A program made the translations under genes and the position numbers. This document shows, piece by piece, positions 16,835 through 24,245 of a stretch of 32,247 nucleotides of DNA (position 1 is the first letter of the stretch; each line of letters begins with the position of its first letter). The DNA lies in contig DKPO01000039.1 in NCBI GenBank assembly GCA_002471225.1, positions 40,462 through 72,708 of the forward strand. Reading direction: 5' to 3'. The notes beneath the pieces were generated by a model. It made no database searches and was not told the origin of the DNA. It saw only the letters and a program-made list of their open reading frames with translations. Source of the DNA: Porphyromonadaceae bacterium UBA7332. GTDB lineage: Bacteria; Bacteroidota; Bacteroidia; Bacteroidales; UBA7332.

Positions 16835-17461
16835 ATGAAAAAGACAATCTTAATACTACTGTTAATAATAAGTTTCTCTACGAGTTATGCTCAAATAAAC
16901 GTTGTGGATACGCTTGAGCTAAAAAGTGCTTATAATGAACTTATATTAAATCCAAAAAATGAAGCTAATCAGAAACGTTTCTTTAAAGCATTTCCTTCTA
17001 ATTGGGATGAATACCTTTATACATATACCTATAAAGTGAATAAATCGGATAAGGCAAGATCAGATTTTGACATGTACAAAGTTTCACATAAGCATGTTGA
17101 CGCATTTGGAGAACTTACGGAGATCCCGGATTCAATCTATTGCGCTAAATTAATCAAATTAGCTATAGGAGGGAGTTGGGACGCAGATGTTCCCAATTAC
17201 TTAAAAGCTCTTCTCCATAAAAAAATGGCTAATAAAAGAACTTGTATAATGACACAAATTGCAAAACTACGGAAAGGAAATCAATTTCAGTTCTGGCAAT
17301 TTTATTGGTCAAATATTGTCGAAAGCAAAGCTTTAGAGAAAGAGTTTGAAAACTTAACTCAGCTAAATTCTAACGATTTCCCAGAAGAAAACGACGTTAT
17401 GAGAGATGCTTTCTATTATTTCTATGACTCCATTGATCATCCTTTTTTCTTACCCCTCTGA
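16835..17461 (+). CDS. Secreted protein of unknown function
   Basis: A 208-residue protein that I do not recognise. It has a clear Sec signal peptide (MKKTILILLLIISFSTSYA, cleavage before QIN). The mature part is mixed charged and aromatic with no cysteine cluster or repeats; a short DSIYCAKLIKLAIGGSWDADVPNYLKALLHKKM segment is probably helical. The C-terminus ends abruptly as DHPFFLPL in front of repeat-rich, gene-poor DNA, so the original end may be missing. It stands alone, with long non-coding stretches on both sides. No function is inferred. Confidence 0.7.
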   Translation: MKKTILILLLIISFSTSYAQINVVDTLELKSAYNELILNPKNEANQKRFFKAFPSNWDEYLYTYTYKVNKSDKARSDFDMYKVSHKHVDAFGELTEIPDSIYCAKLIKLAIGGSWDADVPNYLKALLHKKMANKRTCIMTQIAKLRKGNQFQFWQFYWSNIVESKALEKEFENLTQLNSNDFPEENDVMRDAFYYFYDSIDHPFFLPL

Positions 17462-17540
17462 GTATTTAGGAATAGCAAATTATTCATTGTTTCAAAAAGA
17501 CTCTTCTATCTATAATCTCTTACCCGGAGTTTGCATTTTC

Positions 17541-17643
17541 AATCAGCACTATCGACACCAAGAGCTTAAACAACTACACCCCAAACAAATACGGGTGCTG
17601 ATTCAACTATTTCAATCAGCACCCAATCGACACCAATCAGCAC
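17541..17643. repeat. Short repeat cluster with an 11-bp hairpin
   Basis: AATCAGCAC occurs at 17541-17549, 17614-17622 and 17635-17643; the first two are followed within a few bases by ATCGACACC. An inverted copy GGGTGCTGATT at 17593-17603 pairs perfectly with 17614-17624 across a 10-base loop. No T-run follows on the plus strand, so it is not an obvious terminator. Origin unknown. Confidence 0.6.
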
Positions 17644-17650
17644 CATTCAA

Positions 17651-17749
17651 TCAGGCATTATTATTCGGCAAGTTCTGTTTCAGGCTAAAATAAATCGTAT
17701 TGCCCTTATATTCTCTACCGATGAATTCTTTCCAAACAAGTTGAAGCAC
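17651..17749 (-). pseudogene. Possible C-terminal gene remnant
   Basis: The minus strand reads an open stretch of 32 codons ending in TGA at 17653-17651, with protein-like content (LVWKEFIGREYKGNTIYFS). It looks like a final strand of an outer-membrane barrel or similar protein. A TAG stop lies just upstream (17752-17750) and there is no start codon or signal. It may be a decayed gene end, or chance. Confidence 0.25.
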
Positions 17750-17883
17750 CTACAAGTATTCCTGCATTTTGTCTCTGTGGGCGATAATGCCCATTCTCTT
17801 TATTTTATTACCGTAGATCTAATTTATCTCTCAGTCAATCTATTATTTTCTAAAGCTGAATTAATTATTTTCTCAGTCAAAAT

Positions 17884-17965
17884 AAAAAGTGCGATGTACA
17901 CCGCACAAAATTGCGAAGTAGGTCGCACAAAATTGCGGTGTACATCGCATTTTTGTGCGACCTAC
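17884..17965. repeat. Interlocked inverted repeats in a 22-bp tandem array
   Basis: About 3.5 units of 22 bp run from 17890, most with the pattern TGCGnnGTAnnnCGCA followed by CAAAAT. GCACAAAATTGCG is exactly repeated at 17903-17915 and 17925-17937. Unit 1 (17890-17905) is the exact reverse complement of 17934-17949; adding flanking A and T runs gives a 21-bp stem with one bulge (17884-17905 with 17934-17954). Separately, 17918-17932 pairs perfectly with 17951-17965. The order is A, B, A', B', which is a pseudoknot or alternative-hairpin arrangement. Confidence 0.8.
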
Positions 17966-18209
17966 AGTTAACAAATTAATACAACTGGATAATTAATTAA
18001 GTCAAGCTGTAAATTATTTATTATCAGTCAAATAAAACTTAACAATACGTATCAAAATTTCAAATGAAAGTAACTTATCAAAATGATGTCCGGATCACTT
18101 CTGTCTGGATTCTCAGAAATCATAAAATACTCAACGGGAAATTATTCGTTGCGCAATAAAACCCGATAGTTATTACCTATATTACTATAGGCATGTTTTA
18201 TCAAAAACG

Positions 18210-18243
18210 TTGAACCTAATCAGAGGCAAACAAGTTATATTTA
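18210..18243 (+). promoter_or_regulatory. Weak promoter candidate for gnd
   Basis: TTG at 18210-18212 and TATATTTA at 18236-18243 resemble a Bacteroidota promoter, but the final base of the -7 element differs from consensus and the spacing (23) is long. It lies about 38 bases before the gnd start. Confidence 0.3.
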
Positions 18244-18280
18244 TATCTGAAAATAAATCACTCGTTATAACGATATTACA

Positions 18281-19753
18281 ATGGAAAATAAGAAATCAGA
18301 TATAGGTCTAGTAGGCTTAGCGGTAATGGGTGAAAATCTTGCTCTTAACATGGAGAGTAAAGGTTTTCAAGTATCCGTATACAATAGATTTATTCCTGCA
18401 AAAGAGGAAGGGATTGTCAATCGATTCATGCATACCCGTGGGAAGGATAAGAACTTTTTAGGATTTGAAAACTTAAAAGAATTTGTTGACTCTTTGAATT
18501 CTCCCCGTAAAATATTTATGATGATTCGCGCCGGTAGTCCGGTTGATGAAATGATCGAACAGTTGGTGCCATTACTTGATAAAGGAGATATAGTAATTGA
18601 TGGAGGCAATTCTAATTATTTAGATACAAAACGAAGAGTGTCTTATATGGAATCGCTTGGTTTCTATTTCATTGGTGCCGGTGTTTCGGGCGGAGAAGAA
18701 GGAGCTTTGCACGGACCTGCTATTATGCCGGGAGGTTCAGAAAAAGCATGGCCCGAAGTGAAGCCTGTTTTTGAGAGTATTGCGGCTAAAGCTGAAGATG
18801 GAACTCCTTGCTGTGCATGGATTGGACCGGGAGGTTCAGGACATTTTGTAAAAATGGTTCATAACGGTATTGAATATGGCGATATGGAATTAATAGCCGA
18901 GGCTTATTTCTATATGCGGGAACATTACAATATGACTAACCCTGAAATGGCTGAAGTATTCGAAAGCTGGAATCAGGGTAAACTGCAAAGTTATCTGGTA
19001 GAAATCACATCCGAAATACTTAAACATAAAGAGGCTAACGGAGATTATACGATTGATCATATTTTAGATTCCGCAGGACAAAAAGGTACGGGCAAATGGT
19101 CTGTCATTAATGCCATGGAGTATGGTATGCCTTTGGGGTTAATCGCAACGGCTGTCTTTGAACGAAATCTGTCAGCCCGTAAATTTATTCGGGAAGAAGC
19201 TGCTTCTAAGTATCATGTATGCAGATCCAGTAAATCTAAAATTACCGAAGAGGGAATTCAGGAGTTGGAAAGTTCCTTATATGCATCTAAACTCGTTTCT
19301 TATGCACAAGGATTCGAACTGATGAGTGTGGCATCCGAAAATAACAGATGGTCACTGAACATGGCTTCTATTGCTCGCATCTGGAGAGGCGGATGTATCA
19401 TTCGCTCAGCATTCCTTAATAAAATTGCAGAAGCTTACGAGAAAAATATTTCATTGGAAAATCTATTGCTTGCTCCTTATTTCATGAAAGAAGTAGAAAG
19501 AAACAAGCATCTTTGGAAAACACTGATTTCCAGATCTATCATGGAAGAGTTACCGCTTCCGGCAATGGCTTCAGGACTCGAATATTTTGTTGCATTGACA
19601 ACTGCACGCTCAGGTGCCAATATGATTCAGGCACAACGGGATTACTTCGGTGCGCATACGTTTGAACGTACAGATCAGCCCCGTGGTATATTTTTCCATA
19701 TTAACTGGACAGGAAAAGGAGGAGATACTCAGTCCGGCAGTTATAATGCTTAA
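18281..19753 (+). CDS. gnd: 6-phosphogluconate dehydrogenase, decarboxylating
   Basis: A 490-residue cytosolic enzyme that oxidises 6-phosphogluconate to ribulose 5-phosphate and CO2 while reducing NADP. The N-terminal nucleotide-binding motif GLVGLAVMG is at 9-17. The substrate and catalytic block GGSGHFVKMVHNGIEYGD carries K191 and E198, equivalent to the known catalytic Lys and Glu. The length is normal for the long, homodimeric family form. It is first in the gnd-zwf-pgl operon; the zwf start codon is 10 bases beyond the gnd stop. This gene order is common in Bacteroidales. Confidence 0.97.
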   Translation: MENKKSDIGLVGLAVMGENLALNMESKGFQVSVYNRFIPAKEEGIVNRFMHTRGKDKNFLGFENLKEFVDSLNSPRKIFMMIRAGSPVDEMIEQLVPLLDKGDIVIDGGNSNYLDTKRRVSYMESLGFYFIGAGVSGGEEGALHGPAIMPGGSEKAWPEVKPVFESIAAKAEDGTPCCAWIGPGGSGHFVKMVHNGIEYGDMELIAEAYFYMREHYNMTNPEMAEVFESWNQGKLQSYLVEITSEILKHKEANGDYTIDHILDSAGQKGTGKWSVINAMEYGMPLGLIATAVFERNLSARKFIREEAASKYHVCRSSKSKITEEGIQELESSLYASKLVSYAQGFELMSVASENNRWSLNMASIARIWRGGCIIRSAFLNKIAEAYEKNISLENLLLAPYFMKEVERNKHLWKTLISRSIMEELPLPAMASGLEYFVALTTARSGANMIQAQRDYFGAHTFERTDQPRGIFFHINWTGKGGDTQSGSYNA

Positions 19754-19763
19754 ACAATTTATT

Positions 19764-21290
19764 ATGACACATAAAGAAAGACCTGAAGGTCAGATATTAG
19801 TCATATTCGGAGCGTCCGGAGATTTGACTAAAAGAAAATTGATTCCGTCACTGTTTCATCTGTATCGGTCCAATAAGCTACCCAAACATTTTGCTGTACT
19901 GGGTATCGGGAGAAGCTCATATACAAATGATGAATACAGAGCTTATCTGACAAATGAACTTAGCACATTCGGCGATATTAAGGATGCTGATCAGAAAGCA
20001 ATCAGTAGCTTTATCAATATGTTCAATTACCTGGTTATGGATCCATCTGATATGAATGAGTATCCTAAACTAAAAGTGGTTCTTGAAGAATTAAGTACTA
20101 CCAATAATATAAACGAGAATTATCTATACTACCTGGCTACACCTCCGGCATTATATAAAAAAATTCCGTTAGGACTGAAAGAGGTGGGACTTAATAAAGA
20201 TAACGGAGTGAAAGGCAAGAAAAGAATAATCATTGAAAAGCCTTTCGGGTATAATCTGAAAACAGCCGTAAGTTTAAATCATACGCTGATGTCTGCTTTT
20301 AAAGAAGACCAGATTTTCCGTATTGATCACTATCTTGGTAAAGAAACCGTTCTGAACGTTATGGCATTGCGTTTTGCAAACGGAATATTCGAGCCTTTAT
20401 GGAACAGGAATTATATTGACCATATTGAAATCACGGCTGTCGAGAATATCGGGATTGAATCTCGTGCCGGATTTTATGACGAAGTCGGAGCTTTGAGAGA
20501 TATGGTTCAAAACCACTTGATTCAGTTGGTTGCGATTGCAGCACTTGAGCCACCGATCAAGTTCGATGCTGATAATTTCCGTAACGAAGTTGTGAAGGTT
20601 TATAATGCTTTGCGCCCACTCGATAAAGAAGATGTTCTTAAGAATGTCGTAAGAGGACAATATGTAGCTTCGGGAATGCATGAGAGCTATCGCGAAATGA
20701 AAGGTGTGAAGAAAGATTCACGCACCGAAACTTATGTAGCGATGAAATTGTTTATAGATAACTGGAGATGGGAAGGTGTTCCTTTTTATATACGCACGGG
20801 TAAACAACTACCAACTAAGGTTTCGGAAATCGTTGTTCACTTTAAACAGACTCCGCACATGATGTTTAAAGGAGACAAGAACGAGCGGGTATATAATAAA
20901 CTTATTATTCGTATTCAGCCTAATGAGGGTGTACTTATGCGCATTGCGATGAAAACACCCGGATCGGGATACGAAGTGAAAGATGTATCTCTTGATTTTA
21001 CTTACGATAAATTAGGAGGTGTACCAACCGGAGATGCTTATGCCCGCTTAATTGAGGACTGCATGAAAGGAGAATCTACATTGTTTACACGTAGCGATGC
21101 GGTAGAGGCAAGTTGGAAATACTTCGATACCATCATTAAAGAATGGGAAGACAATCCGATGATTCCGCTTTATGGTTATCCTGCCGGAACCTGGGGACCT
21201 TTAGAAGCTGATAAATTAATGAATAAAGGTTTTACATGGACGAATCCTTGTAAAAACCTTACAAATACGGATCTTTATTGCGAGTTATAA
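19764..21290 (+). CDS. zwf: Glucose-6-phosphate 1-dehydrogenase
   Basis: A 508-residue enzyme of the oxidative pentose phosphate pathway that converts glucose 6-phosphate to 6-phosphogluconolactone with NAD(P)H production. The nucleotide site IFGASGDLTKRKL is at ~14-26, and the hallmark RIDHYLGKE block is at 186-194. The frame is open upstream to 19650, but a start there would overlap gnd by 104 bases and add non-family residues. The ATG at 19764 (MTHKERPEGQ) gives the normal length; the ATG at 19746 overlaps the gnd stop and is a possible alternative. A hairpin at 21271-21304 spans its stop codon. Confidence 0.96.
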   Translation: MTHKERPEGQILVIFGASGDLTKRKLIPSLFHLYRSNKLPKHFAVLGIGRSSYTNDEYRAYLTNELSTFGDIKDADQKAISSFINMFNYLVMDPSDMNEYPKLKVVLEELSTTNNINENYLYYLATPPALYKKIPLGLKEVGLNKDNGVKGKKRIIIEKPFGYNLKTAVSLNHTLMSAFKEDQIFRIDHYLGKETVLNVMALRFANGIFEPLWNRNYIDHIEITAVENIGIESRAGFYDEVGALRDMVQNHLIQLVAIAALEPPIKFDADNFRNEVVKVYNALRPLDKEDVLKNVVRGQYVASGMHESYREMKGVKKDSRTETYVAMKLFIDNWRWEGVPFYIRTGKQLPTKVSEIVVHFKQTPHMMFKGDKNERVYNKLIIRIQPNEGVLMRIAMKTPGSGYEVKDVSLDFTYDKLGGVPTGDAYARLIEDCMKGESTLFTRSDAVEASWKYFDTIIKEWEDNPMIPLYGYPAGTWGPLEADKLMNKGFTWTNPCKNLTNTDLYCEL

Positions 21291-21308
21291 ACCCGCAATA
21301 AAGATTTT
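21271..21308 (+). terminator. Hairpin over the zwf stop codon, possible partial terminator
   Basis: ATCTTTATTGCG at 21271-21282 pairs with CGCAATAAAGAT at 21294-21305, a perfect 12-bp stem with an 11-base loop that contains the zwf stop codon, and a few Ts follow. It is weak in G+C, so it may lower rather than stop transcription into pgl, or protect the mRNA end. Confidence 0.45.
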
Positions 21309-21338
21309 ATAAATTGATATAACTATAAAGACAGATCC

Positions 21339-22064
21339 ATGAAAGTATTTATAAACCCTACAGCCAAAGAAACTGCAGTATCCGTTACAAGAAGACTTGT
21401 GAAGGCACTGCAAGACACAAAGGAAGAGTATTTCCATTTAGCCATTTCAGGCGGATCTACTCCGAGTCAGTTATTTCATTTATGGGCAAATGAGTATGCA
21501 GATATGATTGCCTGGGAAAAGCTTCAGCTATATTGGGTTGATGAAAGATGTGTCGGTCCGGAATCGCCGGAAAGTAATTACGGTGAAGCGAAAAAATTAT
21601 TCTTAGATCGTGTTCCTTTACTGACTACACAGATTCACCGGATTATGGGTGAAAATCATCCGATAGAAGAAGCCGTAAGATATTCTTCCATGGTGAGTGT
21701 TATGCTGCCTATGGAAAGTGGAATTCCTATCTTTGATATGATTATCCTCGGAGTGGGTAATGACGGACATACAGGTTCTATTTTCCCGGGACAGGACAGT
21801 CTGTTCCATTATCCTGCCGGTTATTCACACTCTATTAATCCATACAGCGGACAGCAAAGGATTACGATGACGGGAGAAACTATGATTCGCGCAAAAACAT
21901 TAATTTTCCACGTTGTCGGTTCGGGTAAAAAAGAGATCACTCCTCTCGTTTTATCAAACGCAATGACTGATCCTACTCTTCCGGCAAGTTATATTTCTCA
22001 TCAGGCCCGGAATTGTGAATTTTATATCGATAAATTAGCCGGAGAATTAGTTCCTGAGTTATAA
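21339..22064 (+). CDS. pgl: 6-phosphogluconolactonase
   Basis: A 241-residue cytosolic enzyme of the SOL/DevB type that hydrolyses 6-phosphogluconolactone to 6-phosphogluconate, linking the products of zwf and gnd. The family motifs AISGGSTPSQLF (~34-45), WVDERCVGPESPESNYG (~66-82) and GVGNDGHTGSIFPG (~138-151) are all present, and the length is typical. It lies 48 bases after zwf, past a stem-loop that may tune its expression, and 31 bases before the hypothetical gene at 22096. Confidence 0.95.
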   Translation: MKVFINPTAKETAVSVTRRLVKALQDTKEEYFHLAISGGSTPSQLFHLWANEYADMIAWEKLQLYWVDERCVGPESPESNYGEAKKLFLDRVPLLTTQIHRIMGENHPIEEAVRYSSMVSVMLPMESGIPIFDMIILGVGNDGHTGSIFPGQDSLFHYPAGYSHSINPYSGQQRITMTGETMIRAKTLIFHVVGSGKKEITPLVLSNAMTDPTLPASYISHQARNCEFYIDKLAGELVPEL

Positions 22065-22095
22065 CTTTGCAGGTACATATAAAATAGCAGATATT

Positions 22096-23166
22096 ATGGA
22101 AAAGACATTCAAGCTCCGTATCGAAGAATTCTGGAGTAAGTTTCAGTTACAAGAAAAAGAATTATACCAAATGATCTTGTCTCAGGATGACCCTGAGGCG
22201 ATAATGGATCGAATTCAGGAGCTTCTGAATGTTGCTTTTGAATCTGTTTATTTTGAATTGGCTACTTCGGAAGATAAGTGTATTCTTAACCTTCGGATCG
22301 AAGGTAATCGTCTGATCTGGTTTTTGAATGATTACTGGAAAAGAAAAGCCCCTGCCGGACTTTCTGAAAGATGGATATTCAATGCTGCTTTACCTATGAC
22401 TACAGACAATACTCCTATTGATCTGGATGTTTATGGTAAAGAAATCAATGCCGATGATTTTGAGGTTTATGCAGAAACTGACAGACAGGAAGCTAAAATC
22501 AATTTAGAAATCGTAGCTCCCAAACTGAAAGATTCTACCGATCAGGAAAAATACAGTACTCTCTATTTGTTTCTTGAGCATTATCTGGGAGAAATCGAGG
22601 TTATGGAATATATCGGAGACATCGAGTTTACAGATAAACCGGATTATCCCGATAAAATAAAACTTACGACATTTGCCTCTTATATTCAATCCAGAATAGA
22701 TGAGCATAAATGGTTGCTTGTTGACAAACCGACCAACAATTTCAGCACATATTCCATGGATCCTGTTGAAGAAGATACGCTGGATTTACGCGAAGATGTT
22801 ATTGCCGGAAATTCGGCTTGTATTCCTATCATCAACGCTTATTACAATGATGATCCGACCTTGTTTCGTTTCGCAATGGAAAATGGCGTATTCTTAGGAT
22901 TTTTCTATTACAACAATACGAAGATAACTCCGGATACTTCTGTTGCTTTCAGAGCTGAGATTGAGCAAAAGCTGGAAGAGAAAATAAATGGTAAAGGTAT
23001 TGCCGATCTTATTGGCGGAGCAACCGGTCTTGAATATTCATATATAGATATTATTGTTTATGATATGGATTTATTCAAACCTATTGCAAAAGAGGTATTA
23101 GAAGCTTACGCTCTTGATGAATCAGGTTTATCTGAATTTGTCAGAGGCGGAGATATCGAACTCTAA
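22096..23166 (+). CDS. Conserved-looking cytosolic protein of unknown function
   Basis: A 356-residue acidic protein without signal peptide or membrane segments; I do not recognise the family. It looks globular, with alternating predicted helix and strand, an aromatic-rich segment around EGNRLIWFLNDYWKRK, and a glycine-containing stretch (IADLIGGATGLEYSYID) near the C-terminus. It is 31 bases downstream of pgl on the same strand and is followed by a strong terminator, so it is probably the last gene of the gnd operon. That placement alone does not prove a role in pentose phosphate metabolism. Confidence 0.75.
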   Translation: MEKTFKLRIEEFWSKFQLQEKELYQMILSQDDPEAIMDRIQELLNVAFESVYFELATSEDKCILNLRIEGNRLIWFLNDYWKRKAPAGLSERWIFNAALPMTTDNTPIDLDVYGKEINADDFEVYAETDRQEAKINLEIVAPKLKDSTDQEKYSTLYLFLEHYLGEIEVMEYIGDIEFTDKPDYPDKIKLTTFASYIQSRIDEHKWLLVDKPTNNFSTYSMDPVEEDTLDLREDVIAGNSACIPIINAYYNDDPTLFRFAMENGVFLGFFYYNNTKITPDTSVAFRAEIEQKLEEKINGKGIADLIGGATGLEYSYIDIIVYDMDLFKPIAKEVLEAYALDESGLSEFVRGGDIEL

Positions 23167-23192
23167 GAGATTCATCATACTAACAGAATAAA

Positions 23193-23240
23193 AAACAACC
23201 GTATTAAACTTGTGTAAAACACTTGTTAATACGGTTGTTT
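23193..23240. terminator. Bidirectional intrinsic terminator
   Basis: Arms 23193-23207 and 23226-23240 pair perfectly over 15 bp (AAACAACCGTATTAA and complement), with a small inner hairpin (GTGT/ACAC). A and T runs flank it on both sides. It separates the converging 22096 gene and fmt. Confidence 0.85.
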
Positions 23241-23244
23241 CATT

Positions 23245-24219
23245 TTATTCAAACAGCATTGTATCTGAAAAACGGAATCCGCGAAGGAATTCATCTACTG
23301 ACATTCTTTTTTTACCTGCAATTTGTAAAGAAAGGATCTTAATGGATCCGTCAGATGTAGCCACATGGAGAAAACTTTTACCATCGGAACTTAATGTACC
23401 TATCGGAAGACCCGATCCGACATGCTCTTTAGCTGTTTCATAAATCTTTACCATCGTGCGTTTACCATCTTCTTCTACCAATTCGGTCCACGCAGCCGGA
23501 TACGGAGCCATGCCTCTGATTAGATTATATATCTGATCTGTATTTTGCTTCCAGTCAATACGACAGGTATCTTTAAAGATCTTAGGAGCTGCACGAAGTT
23601 CTCCTGCTTTTTGCGCCATTACATCCTGAGGTATGGCAGTAAGATCACCCTTTAAAACCTGATCAACGGTTTCACAAACCAATCTGGCGCCCAGAGTCAT
23701 CAATTTATCATGAACAATGCCGGCATTGTCTGTATCTTCAATCGTTACCTTTTCTTGTTTGATCACATTTCCTGTATCAATTTCATGTTGTAAGAAGAAG
23801 GTTGTTATACCAGTCTCTTTATCTCCGTTGATAACTGCCCAGTTTATCGGAGCAGCCCCTCTGTACTGAGGCAAAAGCGAAGCGTGCAAATTGAAAGTTC
23901 CATAGCGAGGCATATCCCAAACTACTTCCGGTAACATACGGAAAGCGACAACGATCTGCAAGTCTGCATTCCACGCCTTCAGTTCTGATAAAAACTCTTC
24001 ATTCTTTAACTTCTCGGGTTGCAACAAAGGAATACCAACTTCCAGTGCATATTGTTTCACGGGCGAATATTGTAGCTTCATTCCGCGTCCGGCAGGTTTA
24101 TCGGGCATCGTAATAACACCAACGACATTATACCCTCCTTCAACCAAAGCTCGCAAACTCTCAACGGCAAAGTCGGGAGTTCCCATATATACGATCCGCA
24201 GATCTTCTTTTTTCATCAT
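23245..24219 (-). CDS. fmt: Methionyl-tRNA formyltransferase
   Basis: A 324-residue cytosolic enzyme that formylates initiator Met-tRNA using 10-formyl-tetrahydrofolate. The N-terminal Rossmann start RIVYMGTPDFAV is at 8-19. The catalytic triad is N110 and H112 (FNLHASLLP) and D148 (HEIDTGN), and the SLLPQYRG signature is at 114-121. The C-terminal OB-like part is present, so the length is standard. The first two codons are both Met; either may be used. It is the last gene of a minus-strand run (28068 to 23245), 26 bases after the ClC gene. Confidence 0.96.
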   Translation of the reverse strand: MMKKEDLRIVYMGTPDFAVESLRALVEGGYNVVGVITMPDKPAGRGMKLQYSPVKQYALEVGIPLLQPEKLKNEEFLSELKAWNADLQIVVAFRMLPEVVWDMPRYGTFNLHASLLPQYRGAAPINWAVINGDKETGITTFFLQHEIDTGNVIKQEKVTIEDTDNAGIVHDKLMTLGARLVCETVDQVLKGDLTAIPQDVMAQKAGELRAAPKIFKDTCRIDWKQNTDQIYNLIRGMAPYPAAWTELVEEDGKRTMVKIYETAKEHVGSGLPIGTLSSDGKSFLHVATSDGSIKILSLQIAGKKRMSVDEFLRGFRFSDTMLFE

Positions 24220-24245
24220 AATCTAACGTTCTTAGTTGTGATTAA

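Larger units (their letters stand above)
17462..18280. other. Gene-free repeat-bearing intergenic region
   Basis: About 820 bases without a convincing gene. It holds a short dispersed repeat cluster (17541-17643), a possible gene remnant on the minus strand (17651-17749), an interlocked repeat array (17884-17965) and the presumed gnd promoter near 18210-18243. The remainder is A+T-rich without visible signal. Confidence 0.6.

Noticed and set aside
17406..17693. Open frame of 95 codons on the plus strand
   Set aside because: It overlaps the end of the secreted protein gene, runs through the repeat cluster and has no protein-like pattern or start signal.
17541..17965. CRISPR array
   Set aside because: Repeats are too short and irregular, there are no uniform unique spacers, and no cas genes are present.
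17741..17971. Open frame of 76 codons on the plus strand
   Set aside because: Its last third is the inverted repeat array, and the translation looks random.
19650..19763. Upstream extension of zwf
   Set aside because: It would overlap gnd by 104 bases and adds residues unlike the family N-terminus; the ATG at 19764 fits better.
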